A stretch of DNA of 64,000 bases, from NCBI GenBank assembly GCA_029204225.1, contig CM055094.1:11389153-11453152 (forward strand), written 5' to 3'. Positions 43,901-54,645 of the stretch are shown here, in pieces. Below the pieces are notes generated by a model. That model was given only the letters and a program-made list of their open reading frames with translations, made no database searches and was not told the origin of the DNA. Position 1 is the stretch's first letter. Every line of letters begins with the position of its first letter. Source of the stretch: Diphasiastrum complanatum. Taxonomy: Eukaryota; Streptophyta; Lycopodiopsida; Lycopodiales; Lycopodiaceae. Made by a program: the position numbers and the translations under genes.

Positions 43901-44965
43901 CAACATTGTTAGTATCTATCCAAAAACAAAGTGCCAAGAATTCACCTTTTAGCTTATGTCTTCTACAAAAATGTTGCAAATAAAATGTGTAGTTAACATT
44001 TCAATGCATGCTCATGTCCACACGTGTCTCATTATAAGTAAATATTCCATGGAGAGAAAGACAAGGTTCAATCACCAAGTTCCATGTGTGGGGGGGCTCT
44101 ACAATGTTTGCTTGAAGAAAAAGTGTTCATTTATATATACGAGTCAATGTAAGAAAGAATATTGTCCATATTTCTAGAAGCCCTAAATAAAATGTGCTAA
44201 AATTAACTTTGTGAATGGAACATCAAGCTTTTAGGAAGCTTCATTTTGAAGCTTACAAGATTCTAGGATTTGCAAAAGAGCATAAATGCAATTTCACTAG
44301 ATATTTCTCAACCAAAATATCATGGTGTGGCCTCCTAGTTGTGAAGCAAGCTCGGGACCCATGGGGAAAACGACATCTATCCTACAAAAACATGTTTGTG
44401 ATGGAGACATAAAGGTGAAGTAATTTAACTATCACGCAACTTGCTCCTTTTGTATAATGCTACTAATATTGGACATAATAATATTATTATGATTATGTTG
44501 AGTCATGAGCTTATTTTCTTGTATTAGAATCAACTTTTCTATTCTTTTCAATACATTAGTTGTGTTCCTCACTATAATTGCATTTAATAACTATAACGTG
44601 TGGTAGTGGAGATTTAGGTTTGAATCTTGGTGTACATGTGGAAGAAGGGACATCCATAAGCGTATGCTCCCAATAATTAATGTCTATTGAATTATTTTGT
44701 TTGCTTTAACATGTAGATCATCTAGTTTTAAGCTTTGGCCTTTATGAATGTGCAGTTTTGTCTTCGACCCATTTGTACAGTGTGAGAATGTTTCTATTCA
44801 TTTGTCTTGTCATCCATGTGTGGGGTGCCTTAGAACAAACAAAAAGTTATTAAAAACCTTCACACATAGTGTCTAATTTGCAGACCATTTATTAATTTTG
44901 ACTATTTAATGCCCTAAGATCAAGTCCCATAATAGCAATATATGACTTTTTGATTTTGCAAAAAA

Positions 44966-45260
44966 GTCGACATTGTCCACCCTCTATTGACGAATTGTGA
45001 TTTTGAAGAATGCACCAATGGAAAAGAAGAATATTTTACTAGGAATGTAAAGGGCACTTATGTAATGGTCTGTTCCACTAGATCTATCAGGTTTGGGGAG
45101 GAATTGTTCATCAAGTATAGTTTTAACCGTCCTCTACCCAAATGTTTGCAAAAGACAATAAGTCAAATGTGAAGATTTAAATTTTGTTGATATGCAGAGA
45201 TGTATAATCCATGCATCTTGATTGTAATTAGTTTGTGTCATTAAATATGTCAAATGTTAT
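44966..45260 (+). pseudogene. Truncated second copy of the SET-domain gene (3' end and 3' flank)
   Basis: It matches 17468-17757 almost base for base. Coding part 44987-45172 reads TNCDFEECTNGKEEY, then VMVCSTRSIRFGEELFIKYS and KCLQKTISQM, ending at the same stop, followed by about 85 bp of the same 3' flank. The 5' two-thirds of the SET domain is missing, so it cannot be active. It stops at tcaaatgtta, before the direct repeats that follow the first copy. No transposase lies next to it. Confidence 0.9.
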
Positions 45261-45599
45261 CAATTAAGTCCACAGTTGTCTCCTTGGTAAATGACTAATT
45301 TCTATTTTCAAGATTCTTCTTGCACGTTTATTGATCGTTGATCTAGGGTAAGGTGAAACCAACTTTGATTCTACGTTTTGCTCATCTGATACATGCATGA
45401 ATCACAACTTAGACAACGAAACTAATTGAAGAACGTCTACAACGGGCGTCCGACCAAGATCTCCAGCAAAGGATAACCAATCCTATCATATTTCAAGTTC
45501 AAATGTTGATTTCAATAATTTAAAGATCATTGAAGACTTGGCCATCTTCAAGAACTTCCACGAATTAGCATTTAGAACAAGTATGCAGAAATACATTAC

Positions 45600-45800
45600 T
45601 TTTTCGACAGTCTGCAAAATTACACTAAGTGTCGACAGTCTGCAAAAATACTCTAAGTGTCGCTACAGTCTGCCGAAATGCGACAGTGTCAGCTTTTCCC
45701 GAAATGCGACACTTCAGCATAGTTCAGCACTTCAACTATTTTCAACAAAGTCAGCTTCTTGCGACAGTGTCAGCTTTTTGCGACAGTGTCAGCTTTTTGC
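45600..45800. repeat. Degenerate minisatellite (gcgacagtgtcagcttttt type)
   Basis: Words acagtctgcaaaa, gcgacagtgtcagc and gaaatgcgacac recur at intervals of about 19-28 bp. Three near-identical gacagtgtcagctttt units lie at about 45684, 45762 and 45781. The apparent ORF here is a by-product of the repeat. Confidence 0.6.
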
Positions 45801-45889
45801 CTTTAGCTTCTTCCTTTCAACTATTTTGAAGAAGTTAAACTGTTTTAAAGGCATTGTCATCTTTTTAAGGGCACCGTCGCATTTCTAGT

Positions 45890-46740
45890 AAGCTCATATC
45901 CCTAAAATTGTTGGCATGAACTCCCCATTGAGTATTTTCTAGCCATCATTAGTTTCTAGTAGTGAGGCCATTTGCTTCGTCAAAAAACACATCATCACAT
46001 AAGAGCTTTTCTATAAGAAACCAATAGAGGCTTTGCAAAACAAATGAACTAAGACCACATGGATGCCACCTATGAAGTTCATAATTCGAATACTAGGAGT
46101 AAGAGTGGTATCCAACTTGAAGTGTAAAGTTAAAATGCATATAAAAAACACTACTTGTAAATCTCTTAGTATTAGCAAAAAATATAACAAAAACAATCAG
46201 ATGAGGTGGCAAGCCCTTTTATGACAAGCTCATGATGTGTGGCCAATACTATGAGAACACATGCTAAATGAGACTTTAAAAAGAGGTAGAGATTGTAAGC
46301 TTGCATTGTGTAGTTGTACATTATGCTCACCAAGCTTTGAACCCCCATCTCAGAGCTAGAGTTATGTTCATTGGGATTGCCCACTTTTATAAGACTAGGT
46401 GGTGGCTGCTACAAGCAATGTCGTACTAGCCTTGAAATGTACAATATTTAGATACAATATACATAGAGGTAGGATAGTTGGTAAGTTAGCATTTCTTGCT
46501 TGTATACTCTACTCACTTGTAACCTTTGAGTTCCCACTGTCAACTCCAATGGCTCAACCTATATCCATTAGCACTAGCATAAGGTTTTTTGGAGCTTCTT
46601 TTGGTACACAAATTAAATAATATTTGTTGATAGATTATATGTTAGGATAACAGTGGTGTGTGGGCAATGAGGGTGGGTTGATAGATCAATAATTCAATTT
46701 AAATTTTGGAATATTATTGTGTGCATCTTTGTGTGTGTAG
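45890..46740. other. Non-coding stretch, no gene seen
   Basis: No supported coding region, RNA or element boundary. Confidence 0.4.
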
Positions 46741-46744
46741 GCCC

Positions 46745-46747
<3 letters not shown>

Positions 46748-46783
<36 letters not shown>

Positions 46784-46792
46784 TGTGTGTTT
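46748..46792. repeat. (GT)n microsatellite
   Basis: A GT run with one interruption (gtgtgtat), about 45 bp. Confidence 0.9.
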
Positions 46793-47117
46793 GCACACAT
46801 GCACATGTGTGTGTCCTTTGGTGTTGTGCACTCATGTTCATTGATACCAATTATTATAGCTCTTTCATTATTAGGTGATAACAAAGAAACATACATAGAT
46901 ATTACGTCAAAGATGAGGTTTAGGAAATTTAAGAATTGTTCTTGTACATTTATATATATGACCCATAGCATAACTAAAATCAAGTGTCCACACTAGATTT
47001 TTTCTTATTGTCTTGCCTTTCCCACTAGAATTGTTTACAAACATACAATCATGCACCCATTTTAGTGGAGCAAATGATAATGATTTTAGGAGTCTTGTGA
47101 TTAAAGTTGAAAAAAAT

Positions 47118-47696
47118 CCAATTTAGATCTTTGGGATGTTGTAGACGAGTTTGACCTAAACCCAGAAGATGTTGATCAACAATCAACTAAGGCATGGAAG
47201 ATCAAAGATCAGAAGGCCCTAGAATCGATCACGCTGAATCTAGCCGACATGCAAGTCCTCTAATGAAGCATTAGATTTACTATTGAATCTGTATGAGACT
47301 CAAGATGTGACCATTAGGCTACACCTTAGAAGGAAGTTTTTTGCTCTTAAAATGTTTGATTCTACAGCCATCACTTCTCACATCAACAGCTTCAAAATTT
47401 TAGTAGATCAATTGTCAACTGCAGGATGTCTTATTCAAGATGATGATGCTGTTATGACCTTGATTTCTTCTTTACCAAAGTCCTATGAACACTTTGTTGT
47501 GATGATCTCCACTCAACCTGATTTAACTCTTCAAAAGGTCATCGATCATCTTCTTCAAGAAGAAATACAGAGAAAGACTAGTGAACTATCCATCAAAGAC
47601 AAGTCCCTGGCCCTATACACCAAGAAGAAAGACAACTTCAAGGGCAAGAATCAAGTGCAGCATCAGCAACAACAGAAGCCTCATACTCAATCATAG
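47118..47696 (+). pseudogene. copia gag, element X (+)
   Basis: DUF4219-like residues (NLDLWDVVDEFDLN, AWKIKDQKALESI) lie at 47118-47262. After a stop comes a UBN2-type gag (47283-47696): HLRRKFFALKM, INSFKILVDQLSTAG, LISSLPKSYEHFV and a Gln-rich end. No LTR or primer site is recognisable upstream. Confidence 0.88.
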
Positions 47697-49100
47697 AGCG
47701 GTGGATCGTGCAAGAAGCTCTTATGCAGATATTGTAAGAGGGTGAACCATGACATCAAGGAGTGTCATATCTACATCTACAATGAGACAAAGAAGCAACA
47801 ACAACAACAACCAAATTATATCAATGCAGTGGAATTCAAGGAGCACACCTCTGATGAAGACAAACCATCATAACTATTAAGGGCTCTTACAATAGTAGCA
47901 ACGAAGACTACGACAACTGGTATATGGATAGTGGTGCTACCCAACACATGACTTCTCATAGAGAATGATTTACTGAATACAAAGCTTATGTCGGAGAACG
48001 ATTCATCTACCTCGGAGACTCAAGCACCATCCGCGTGGAAGGCAAAGGGACAGTCAAGATCGTATTAAAAAATGATCTTTCCATTTTTGTCCCGAATGTT
48101 CTTCACATACCTTCAGCTATCTAGGAATCTGTTATCAATTTCTAAGATAACTGATGTGGGCTACACTGTTACTTTTTCTTCTGAATCTTCAATAAGGATA
48201 CTACTCTGAGTACCTGCACACGAGTCGAGAATCTATATGTACTTTTTGACTCAGTTGCATTAGCTAGTACTTCTAATGATGATGTAAACGATCAGGCTTT
48301 ATTGTGGCATGGTCAATTTGGACACGTTATTACAAGATCACTTTCCTACATGCGTTGTAATAATTTAGTTGATGGATTGTATTCTCCTCTTTCATTAGAT
48401 AGAAAATCTTTTTTCTGTGAATTGCATCTATGGCAAACACTCTAGAACCAAATTTCCCATAACACATTCTGTCAAGACAAAGCATGTATTAGATCTTGTA
48501 CATAGCGATCTTTGTGGTCCAATGCCAACTCCATCCTTAGGAGATGCACTTTATTTCATCACCTTCATAGATGATTATTCTAGATGGTCTACAGTCATGG
48601 TCATATAACGTATATCTGAAGCCTTTGAATGCTTCAGAAAATTTAAGGTGATGGCTGAGACCCAAACATCTTATAAGGTGAAAACAGTCCGAACTGATGG
48701 TGGCGACAAATACCTCTCTAATGAGATGTCTGACTACCTAGCTGAACATGGCATTTGAGAAAAATTTACAACTTCCTATTTGCCTCAATAGAATGGAACT
48801 GTAGAAAGGAAGAATCAAACGCTTCTTAACTCAACCAGATCACCAATCACGCCTACCTGCAAAGTTCTGGGCAGAAGCTACTACCACAATTGGTTATGTA
48901 CAGAACAAATCTAGCATTAAAGTCGTCAACAACAAAAAAGCTAATGAAGTATAGCATGGACCCAAGCCTAGTGTCAACCATTTAAGAATCTTTGGTTGTA
49001 TATGTTTTGTTCATGTTCCTAAACAACTTAGGAAGAAGATGGACCATAGGACAAATAAATGTATTTTCATTGGCTATCCTGATGAACATAAAGCTTATAA
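47697..49100 (+). pseudogene. copia element X zinc knuckle, protease, GAG-pre-integrase and integrase, multiply broken
   Basis: In order it has a zinc knuckle CRYCKRVNHDIKEC (about 47722), a protease WYMDSGATQHMTSHRE followed by a stop (about 47920-47970), and GAG-pre-integrase WHGQFGH (about 48306). The integrase (48417-48608) has LDLVHSDLCGPMPTPS and FITFIDDYSRW, then TDGGDKYLSNEM and NGTVERKNQTL with stops between. C-terminal residues near 49000 include IFGCICFVHVP-like sequence. At least five stops or frame changes are visible. It is an old relic. Confidence 0.85.
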
Positions 49101-49107
49101 TATAGGA

Positions 49108-49235
49108 TCTTTGATGTATGCCATGCTAGATCAAATCTTGCATACACCATTAGCACATTAAGTCAATTCATGTCTAATCCTAGAATCTTGCATTGGAAAG
49201 CATTAAAGAGAGTGATGAAGTATTTCTTGTGCAAT
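49108..49235 (+). pseudogene. copia RT/RNase H connection fragment, element X
   Basis: A short piece with GSLMYAMLD, STLSQFMSNPRILHWKA and RVMKYFL in two frames. It is the segment that normally precedes RNase H. It joins the integrase of X to the integrase of Y, so most of RT of X has been deleted. Confidence 0.75.
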
Positions 49236-49986
49236 AGGTGGCCGAGTGCTATTTTGGATGGAAGGACACCTTTTGAGATGCTATTCAAGAGGAGGCCGAG
49301 TGTCAACTTTCTTAGAACTTTTGGATGCACATGATATGTCAACATTACACTTGATGATAGCACCAAGGAAGATCCATCTTCAAGGAAATGTATATTTGTT
49401 GGATATAGTGAGGTGAGTAAAGCATACAAGGTTTACATTCCTTTTACTAACAAGGTGATTGTTGGTAGAGATGTAATTGTTTATGAGGGTAACATTTCAA
49501 AAGTATCTTCAAGCATTATTGATGGTGATGCAGATGGATCTAACATTCTTGATGTTGATGTAAAGGATCATCATCAAGTCAAAAGCCAAGGAGAACATGA
49601 AGGGAAAGACAAATGCCTTCAAGGCTCACATATGATGAAAAGGGTAAGCAATTAGTTTCTAGAAATTATGTTTCTTTCCTAACCTTTTTTGATGAACTTA
49701 CATGTGTAGATGAAGCAAGAAACAAAGAGGAGTGGATCCAAGCAATGGATCTTGAGTATCAAGCTATTATGAAGTCTGGAACATGGAGATTGGTGGAGTT
49801 ACCTAAGGACAAAATAGCTACTAGATGCAAATGGATCTTCAAGGTGAAGACAAACCAAGATGGATCTATCAACAATTACAAGGCAAGGTTTGTCGCAAAA
49901 GGATATGCTCAAGAACATGGTATTGACTATTATGAAACCTTTGCACCCGTGGCAAAGATGGTGAGTATTCGGGTCATCATTTCACT
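49236..49986 (+). pseudogene. copia element Y integrase C-terminus and RT N-terminus (+)
   Basis: Begins RWPSAILDGRTPFEMLF, then FLRTFGCT, KCIFVGYSEVSKAYKVYIPF and an acidic linker to 49655. In a shifted frame (49613-50000) it has SRLTYDEKGKQLVS, EWIQAMDLEYQAIM, CKWIFKVKTNQDGSINNYKARFVAKGYAQ and YETFAPVAKMVSIRVIISLV. It is cut there by the gypsy LTR at 49987, and its RT resumes at 53776. Confidence 0.9.
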
Positions 49987-50870
49987 TGTTACTCCTGGTT
50001 GCGCCTACACCTCAAAGGGCGCTGGAACTTGAGCGGTTTTCCCAACACGTGCTTAAGTCTAACATTACGCTTACATAAAAGCCAACTTAGAAATGTAACA
50101 AGCTTAACCATTCATACTTGGGAAAGCTGGAATCCCAATCAACCCGAAAGCCAACTCCGGATCCGTCCCCAAAAGGTAACCAAAGACAAAGACAAGCCAC
50201 ACATGAAACCCAAGGCATAGTAGTCGCCAAACTGACCAAATGGCATAGCAACGAGCCACACGTCGGTGACGTGGACCCTTAGGCGCCAGTGACACAAAAA
50301 TGTTGTAGTAAGGGTCCTTCCACTTGGACCAGTCCCGGAGGCAAAACCGAAATGGTAATCATCTTCAAGGATCAACTTTATTAAATTTTGAAGAGGTTAC
50401 ATTCATACATAGACTGACTGGTCTCGGGGCCACCAACATGTGCTGGGCATAGTGCCTAGATCATGTTGGTAGAGGGAGCTAAGACCTGGCGAATGGATTC
50501 CTGACGCTGGTTGAGCTGCCCAAGTTTCTGTTTGTCGGACTCCCCGTATAGTTCTGGTGTGATTCGGCGCACCCCCTCTATCCTGGAATATAGTGCTTTA
50601 TGGTAAAGCACACTTTTCTAAACTTAGTTTTTATTTTGCTGATTAAGCCTGGCAGAATTAGTATGGCTCCCGGCTACAGAATCAACTTGGTTCCTGACTA
50701 GGCCATGACTCGAGCTCCAAAGCTAGCTCATGACTTGTGACTACTTGACTGGCTCACCACAGGTCGGAGGCTCAGTCCTTGACTTTCTAACTTGCTCTGG
50801 GACCTTAGGGAGTGTCACCCCTTAGAGTCTTACAGGTCACACTGGGTGCACCCGAGTCAGCTTTACAACA
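49987..50870 (-). repeat. Ty3/gypsy 3' LTR (-), inserted in copia Y
   Basis: 884 bp with TGTTACTCC at one end and ctttacaaca at the other (TG...CA). On the minus strand the polypurine tract gaggggagga (plus 50871-50880) directly precedes the LTR, so it is the 3' LTR of a minus-strand element. The reverse strand contains long open stretches, but these are not genes. Confidence 0.7.
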
Positions 50871-50880
50871 TCCTCCCCTC

Positions 50881-51382
50881 GTTTGAGAAAGCTGATGTCC
50901 TCATCAGGGCCAAACTAGAACCTAAGACTCATGGCACGGGCTTAATTCATCGACCAAACTTTATTCACAGATACAAGGGCATGGGCTTGATTCATTGGCC
51001 AAAGAATACCAACTTGTAAAAAAAAGTAAAAACATTGTGTTTGCATTCAACACATGAAAAGTGTGGATCCACTTACGTAAAACCTGTGTAAAGCTGCTGC
51101 ATTTAGATACTAGATTGAGACTCACCCCTTTGATGAAAAAGACGACACTTTATTAACATGGAAGGAAAAGGTACCTGCGGGCTCCCTTGAGCCTAAGATA
51201 TGTCGTTTTGTCACACGTCTAGATGAGTCTCCTAAGACTCTAGACCTTTCGTTTGTCCGTCCAGATTGAGCTCCTTGAGCTCTGCATCGACACTTGAATC
51301 CATCTTTGATGTAGAAGTTGTAGACAATGTTGGCTCTATTTGATCCCGTGTCAGTTGGTTTGTCGTTGTTGGCTATCCTTCA
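50881..51382 (-). other. gypsy internal remnant without pol
   Basis: About 500 bp between the polypurine tract and the protease. No RT, RNase H or integrase is recognisable, so pol is deleted or the element was non-autonomous. Confidence 0.5.
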
Positions 51383-51769
51383 TTAGACAGGTGAATGAAA
51401 TTGGGAGGGATGGATGATTGTGTCGTTCCTTTTTAGTTGGTCCCCTGGCACAGCTCTGATGACGCAAGGTCTTCTGCCATTATATAATAATACAAGGTTA
51501 ACCCCTTTTGCCAAGAAGGCCAACACGTGTTCGTCAAACCAGCTTAGTCCCAAGATAGCATCAAAAGCATCCATCTTCAAGATTGTGAACGTTAATCCAT
51601 TCTTCCAGGTGCCCAACGAGATTGGTAAGTTGGTTGCCAATCTACAGGTTGTCATTGTACCTTTCACAGTCTCCACACAAATAGGAGTCGCATTTTCTTC
51701 ACATTGAAGGCCCAATTCCCCTGCCAGGTTTTTTGACGAGTAGTTATGCGAAGCTCCCAGATCTACCAT
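51383..51769 (-). pseudogene. Ty3/gypsy protease-like domain (-)
   Basis: The frame reads MVDLGASHNYSSKNLAGEL, the gypsy retropepsin start. D-L-G replaces the usual D-S/T-G, so an active-site residue has changed. It continues ICVETVKGTM, LPISLGTWKNGLTFTILKM and DAILGLSWF, the typical LG-W loop. It follows gag on the same strand. Confidence 0.82.
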
Positions 51770-51877
51770 GAAGTGAATGATCTTGTCTTATATACAACCT
51801 TTCAGGTACAATAACTTTGATCCTCTCGCATGAGTCACCATTAGATGTTCACGATAAGCCGCAAGTGCCCCTATTTG

Positions 51878-52210
51878 TTATAAGACATTCAGGTCGGACT
51901 CCGTCAAATCCGTTTCTAGGTCTTCTTTGTCATCCTGTTCACCATCTTCTTGATCAAATGCCTCTCTTTCCATCCTATCAAATACTTCGGTCACCACCAT
52001 GATTTGTTTGTTCAATGGCTTGGGGCATGACCTCCAAGAGTGACCTTGTTGATGACAGTTATAGCAGCGCATGGAACTGCCCATCATTGGTGAGTTGTTG
52101 TAGTGACTAGTTGAAGGTCCAGCATTGTTCCTTCTCTTGAAAGTGTTCCCTCCATTGTTGCTTTGATTTCCAAACCCTGTTTTTGCTGAGAATTTGTTCA
52201 CGCTACTCAA
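51878..52210 (-). pseudogene. Ty3/gypsy gag C-terminus with zinc knuckle (-)
   Basis: Asn/Gly/Ser-rich sequence with one zinc knuckle CYNCHQQGHSWRSC (about 52060-52020), followed by an acidic tail. Such a knuckle binds RNA in the gag nucleocapsid. The frame to the left joins the protease after a break near 51800. Confidence 0.85.
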
Positions 52211-52419
52211 GGCTTGGTTGCCATTTGAAGCTGAGTCCCTTCTTGAAAAGAAGGTCGGACTCGGTCTGTGGATCCACTGAATACTCTCGTTGAGGTTGAG
52301 GGAGCAGCTGGTGCCAAGGTAGTCTCATAATCACAGACCATTTTAGTTGTCTGAATAGTTGAATTCAAGTCATGGGGCATGTAGTTGTCTATTGCTCGTC
52401 GAGTCTAGGATTGCATTCC

Positions 52420-53400
52420 AGACAAGAGGTAGTGGGTCTTGTCAGCCTCAGACATATCTTCAATAACCCATACACTCTGTCTAAATTTATTTAGGTACTC
52501 TCGCAAAGAACCTTTCTACTTGAGCCCTGATAATTCTGTCCTCAATCTCATGTGCGAATCCTTAGGTATGAACTCCTCTCGTAACACAGTTTTGAATGCA
52601 TCCCATGTCTGGAATTGTATTCCTACCACCTGGTACCAATTTGTAGTGTAGCCTTCAAAATATGCTAATGCCAAGTCCGCTCTTTCATCTTCAAGAGTGT
52701 TCATTAGACGAAAGTAATGGTCCGTGTGAAACAACCAATCTCCACAATTCGAATGTCACGCTCTCCTTTGAAAGTAGGCGATGCTTTTACTTCGGCAGTC
52801 TTCTTTGGGCCTTCTATGTTTTGCTCTCGTGGGTGTCTCGGTATGAGTGGAGGAGGTGCCCCTGCATTCCCTCTTATTGCCTCCAGCTCTTCAAACCTGG
52901 CTTCGAGGTGTGTTAGCACATCTCTCATTTCTCTAACAAGGTCAATTGACTATGGTTTATGGCTCACAGGGATGCTTTCCATTCTTTCCTTTCTATTTCG
53001 CTGTCCTTCTTCACCTCACTAAGCATAGTCGTCATTGCACTTGATAGGTATTGCCGCATCTTCACTTCAAAGAGATCTTGTTGCACCTTTGGCATGGGTT
53101 CGTCTCTTGGTGTAGGTTCAAAAGGGACACCCATCTCTTCTTGGGGAGGTGCCACTATGGAGTGCATACGCTCTTTCTTTCTCGACTTGGATCTGGCGCC
53201 ATCTCAATGCATGCGGGAGCCGTATTCTCGAACCTGCTCCTCTCCATCTGTCAATGCTCGTAACTCATCAAGGTGGTCATCCTTTCTGATAAGAGGTGTA
53301 CTTCCAACAAATTGTCTCCTCTGTCTCTTGAAAACTCTCCCCTCTGTCGGCCGGGCCCCACAGCTCTCTTTTCTTCTTCATTAAATCAGCTTCAATATAA
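52420..53400 (-). pseudogene. Ty3/gypsy gag N-terminal and capsid region (-)
   Basis: In minus-strand order: a basic/acidic coiled segment (53167-52964, MHSIVAPPQEEMGVPFEPT then QQDLFEVKMRQYL), a segment with HLEARFEELEAIRGNAGAPPP (52928-52704), and the retrotransposon gag core (52734-52516) with FHTDHYFRLMNTLEDERADL, WYQVVGIQFQTWDAF and LREEFIPKD. Frame changes separate the three. This is the gag of the element whose 3' LTR lies at 49987-50870. Confidence 0.82.
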
Positions 53401-53775
53401 AAATGTGCCCTCCTCAAATTAGCATGTTCACATCACCTGAGGACCAAGTAGGAACCAAGTCATTTGTGTCCAAGCAAGCACGCAACAGATTGAACATACC
53501 AACCAAAGATAACACAGAGGATCCCTCTCAAGCCACATCCCCCCTGAGGCCGGACGTAGGACCTTTGCCTAGCCGCACCCACACAGGTCTATCACAAAAG
53601 CCCATGGAAAAACATCCATCCAACCATTCGTGCTTTTACCATTAAGCAGGACATTGCCTCAGTCACGCCCCACCAACTCTGGTCGATAACCCTTATAACT
53701 AAAAAATTGACAGCTATCCCGCATCGGCAGCTAATCACCTGTGCTTTACACCAAAAATTGAGCAGCATCTCTGTA
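53401..53775 (-). other. gypsy leader or 5' remnant
   Basis: No coding content. It does not match the 884-bp LTR by eye, so the 5' LTR appears to be missing. The copia RT resumes immediately to the right. Confidence 0.4.
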
Positions 53776-54645
53776 TCAATGGTTAACTCGTTTGTATGGC
53801 CTTAAGCGAGCACCAAGGAGTTGGTATGCTAAGCTTAACACTTTTTTATTCTCTGAAGGCTTTGTTATGAGTGAGTATGATCATTATTATAAGCTTGCTA
53901 AAAATGATATTACCATCTTGTTAATCTATGTGGATGATATCATCTTGAGTGGTGGAGACAATCAATATGTGGAGGATATTAAGAGTGCTCTTAAGAGGAA
54001 TTTGAGGTGCATGATCTTGGTCACTTGCATACATTTTAGGAATAGAAGTGACTAGGTCTTATCAATATACTTTTATTTGTCAGGATAAGTGTGCTAATTT
54101 TATTCTAGAAAGATTTCATATGGTAGATGCAAAAGCTTGTGATACACCTATGGAGTCTCATGTAAAGCTAACTATAAGAGGTAATGAAAGATCCTTCAGG
54201 GACATTACTCTTTATAGAAAGCTAGTTGGTTCACTCATCTATCTAACCATTACAAGACTAGATCTAAGCTATTGTGTTGGAAGATTGAGTCAATTCATGC
54301 AAGATCCTCGTGAGGAGCATTGGAAGCTAGGAAAACGAGTTTTGAGGTACATAATTGAAACTCGAGATTTTGGCATATTGTATGAGGGATCATCATCTAA
54401 CTTGTTTGGATTTTTAAATTCGGACTATGTTGAAGATATAATGGATAGGCAATACATAATTGCACAATGTATTTTCATAGGTGATGGAGCTATATCATGG
54501 ATGTCGAAGAAACGAGCCACTATCTCATTGTCATCTAGTGAGGCCGAGTACAAAGCTCTTAAACATTGCACAAAGGAGATGGTATGAATCAAGAGGATGA
54601 TCAAGGATCTTCACTTGTTGTATTTTTCAGAGAGCCCAATCATCA
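53776..54645 (+). pseudogene. copia element Y RT C-terminus and RNase H (+)
   Basis: Continuation of element Y after the gypsy insert. It has RLYGLKRAPRSWYAKLNTFL, the YVDD site (LIYVDDIILSGGD) and a frame change near 54050. Then come CDTPMESHVKL, LVGSLIYLTITRLDLSYCVG, RVLRYIIETRDFGILY and RNase H with LNSDYVEDIMDRQY and SLSSSEAEYKAL. The RNase H motif SDSDxAGD is degraded (NSDYVED). It is cut at about 54645, where CACTA tnp2 sequence begins. Confidence 0.9.

Noticed and set aside
45538-45888. A 116-codon plus-strand frame
   Set aside because: It is built of degenerate ~20-bp minisatellite units and shows no domain.
46706-46996. Plus-strand frame with a Cys-Val repeat
   Set aside because: It is the translation of the GT microsatellite.
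50104-50375. Two long minus-strand frames inside the gypsy LTR
   Set aside because: The region is bounded as an LTR by a polypurine tract and TG...CA ends; frames have no domain.
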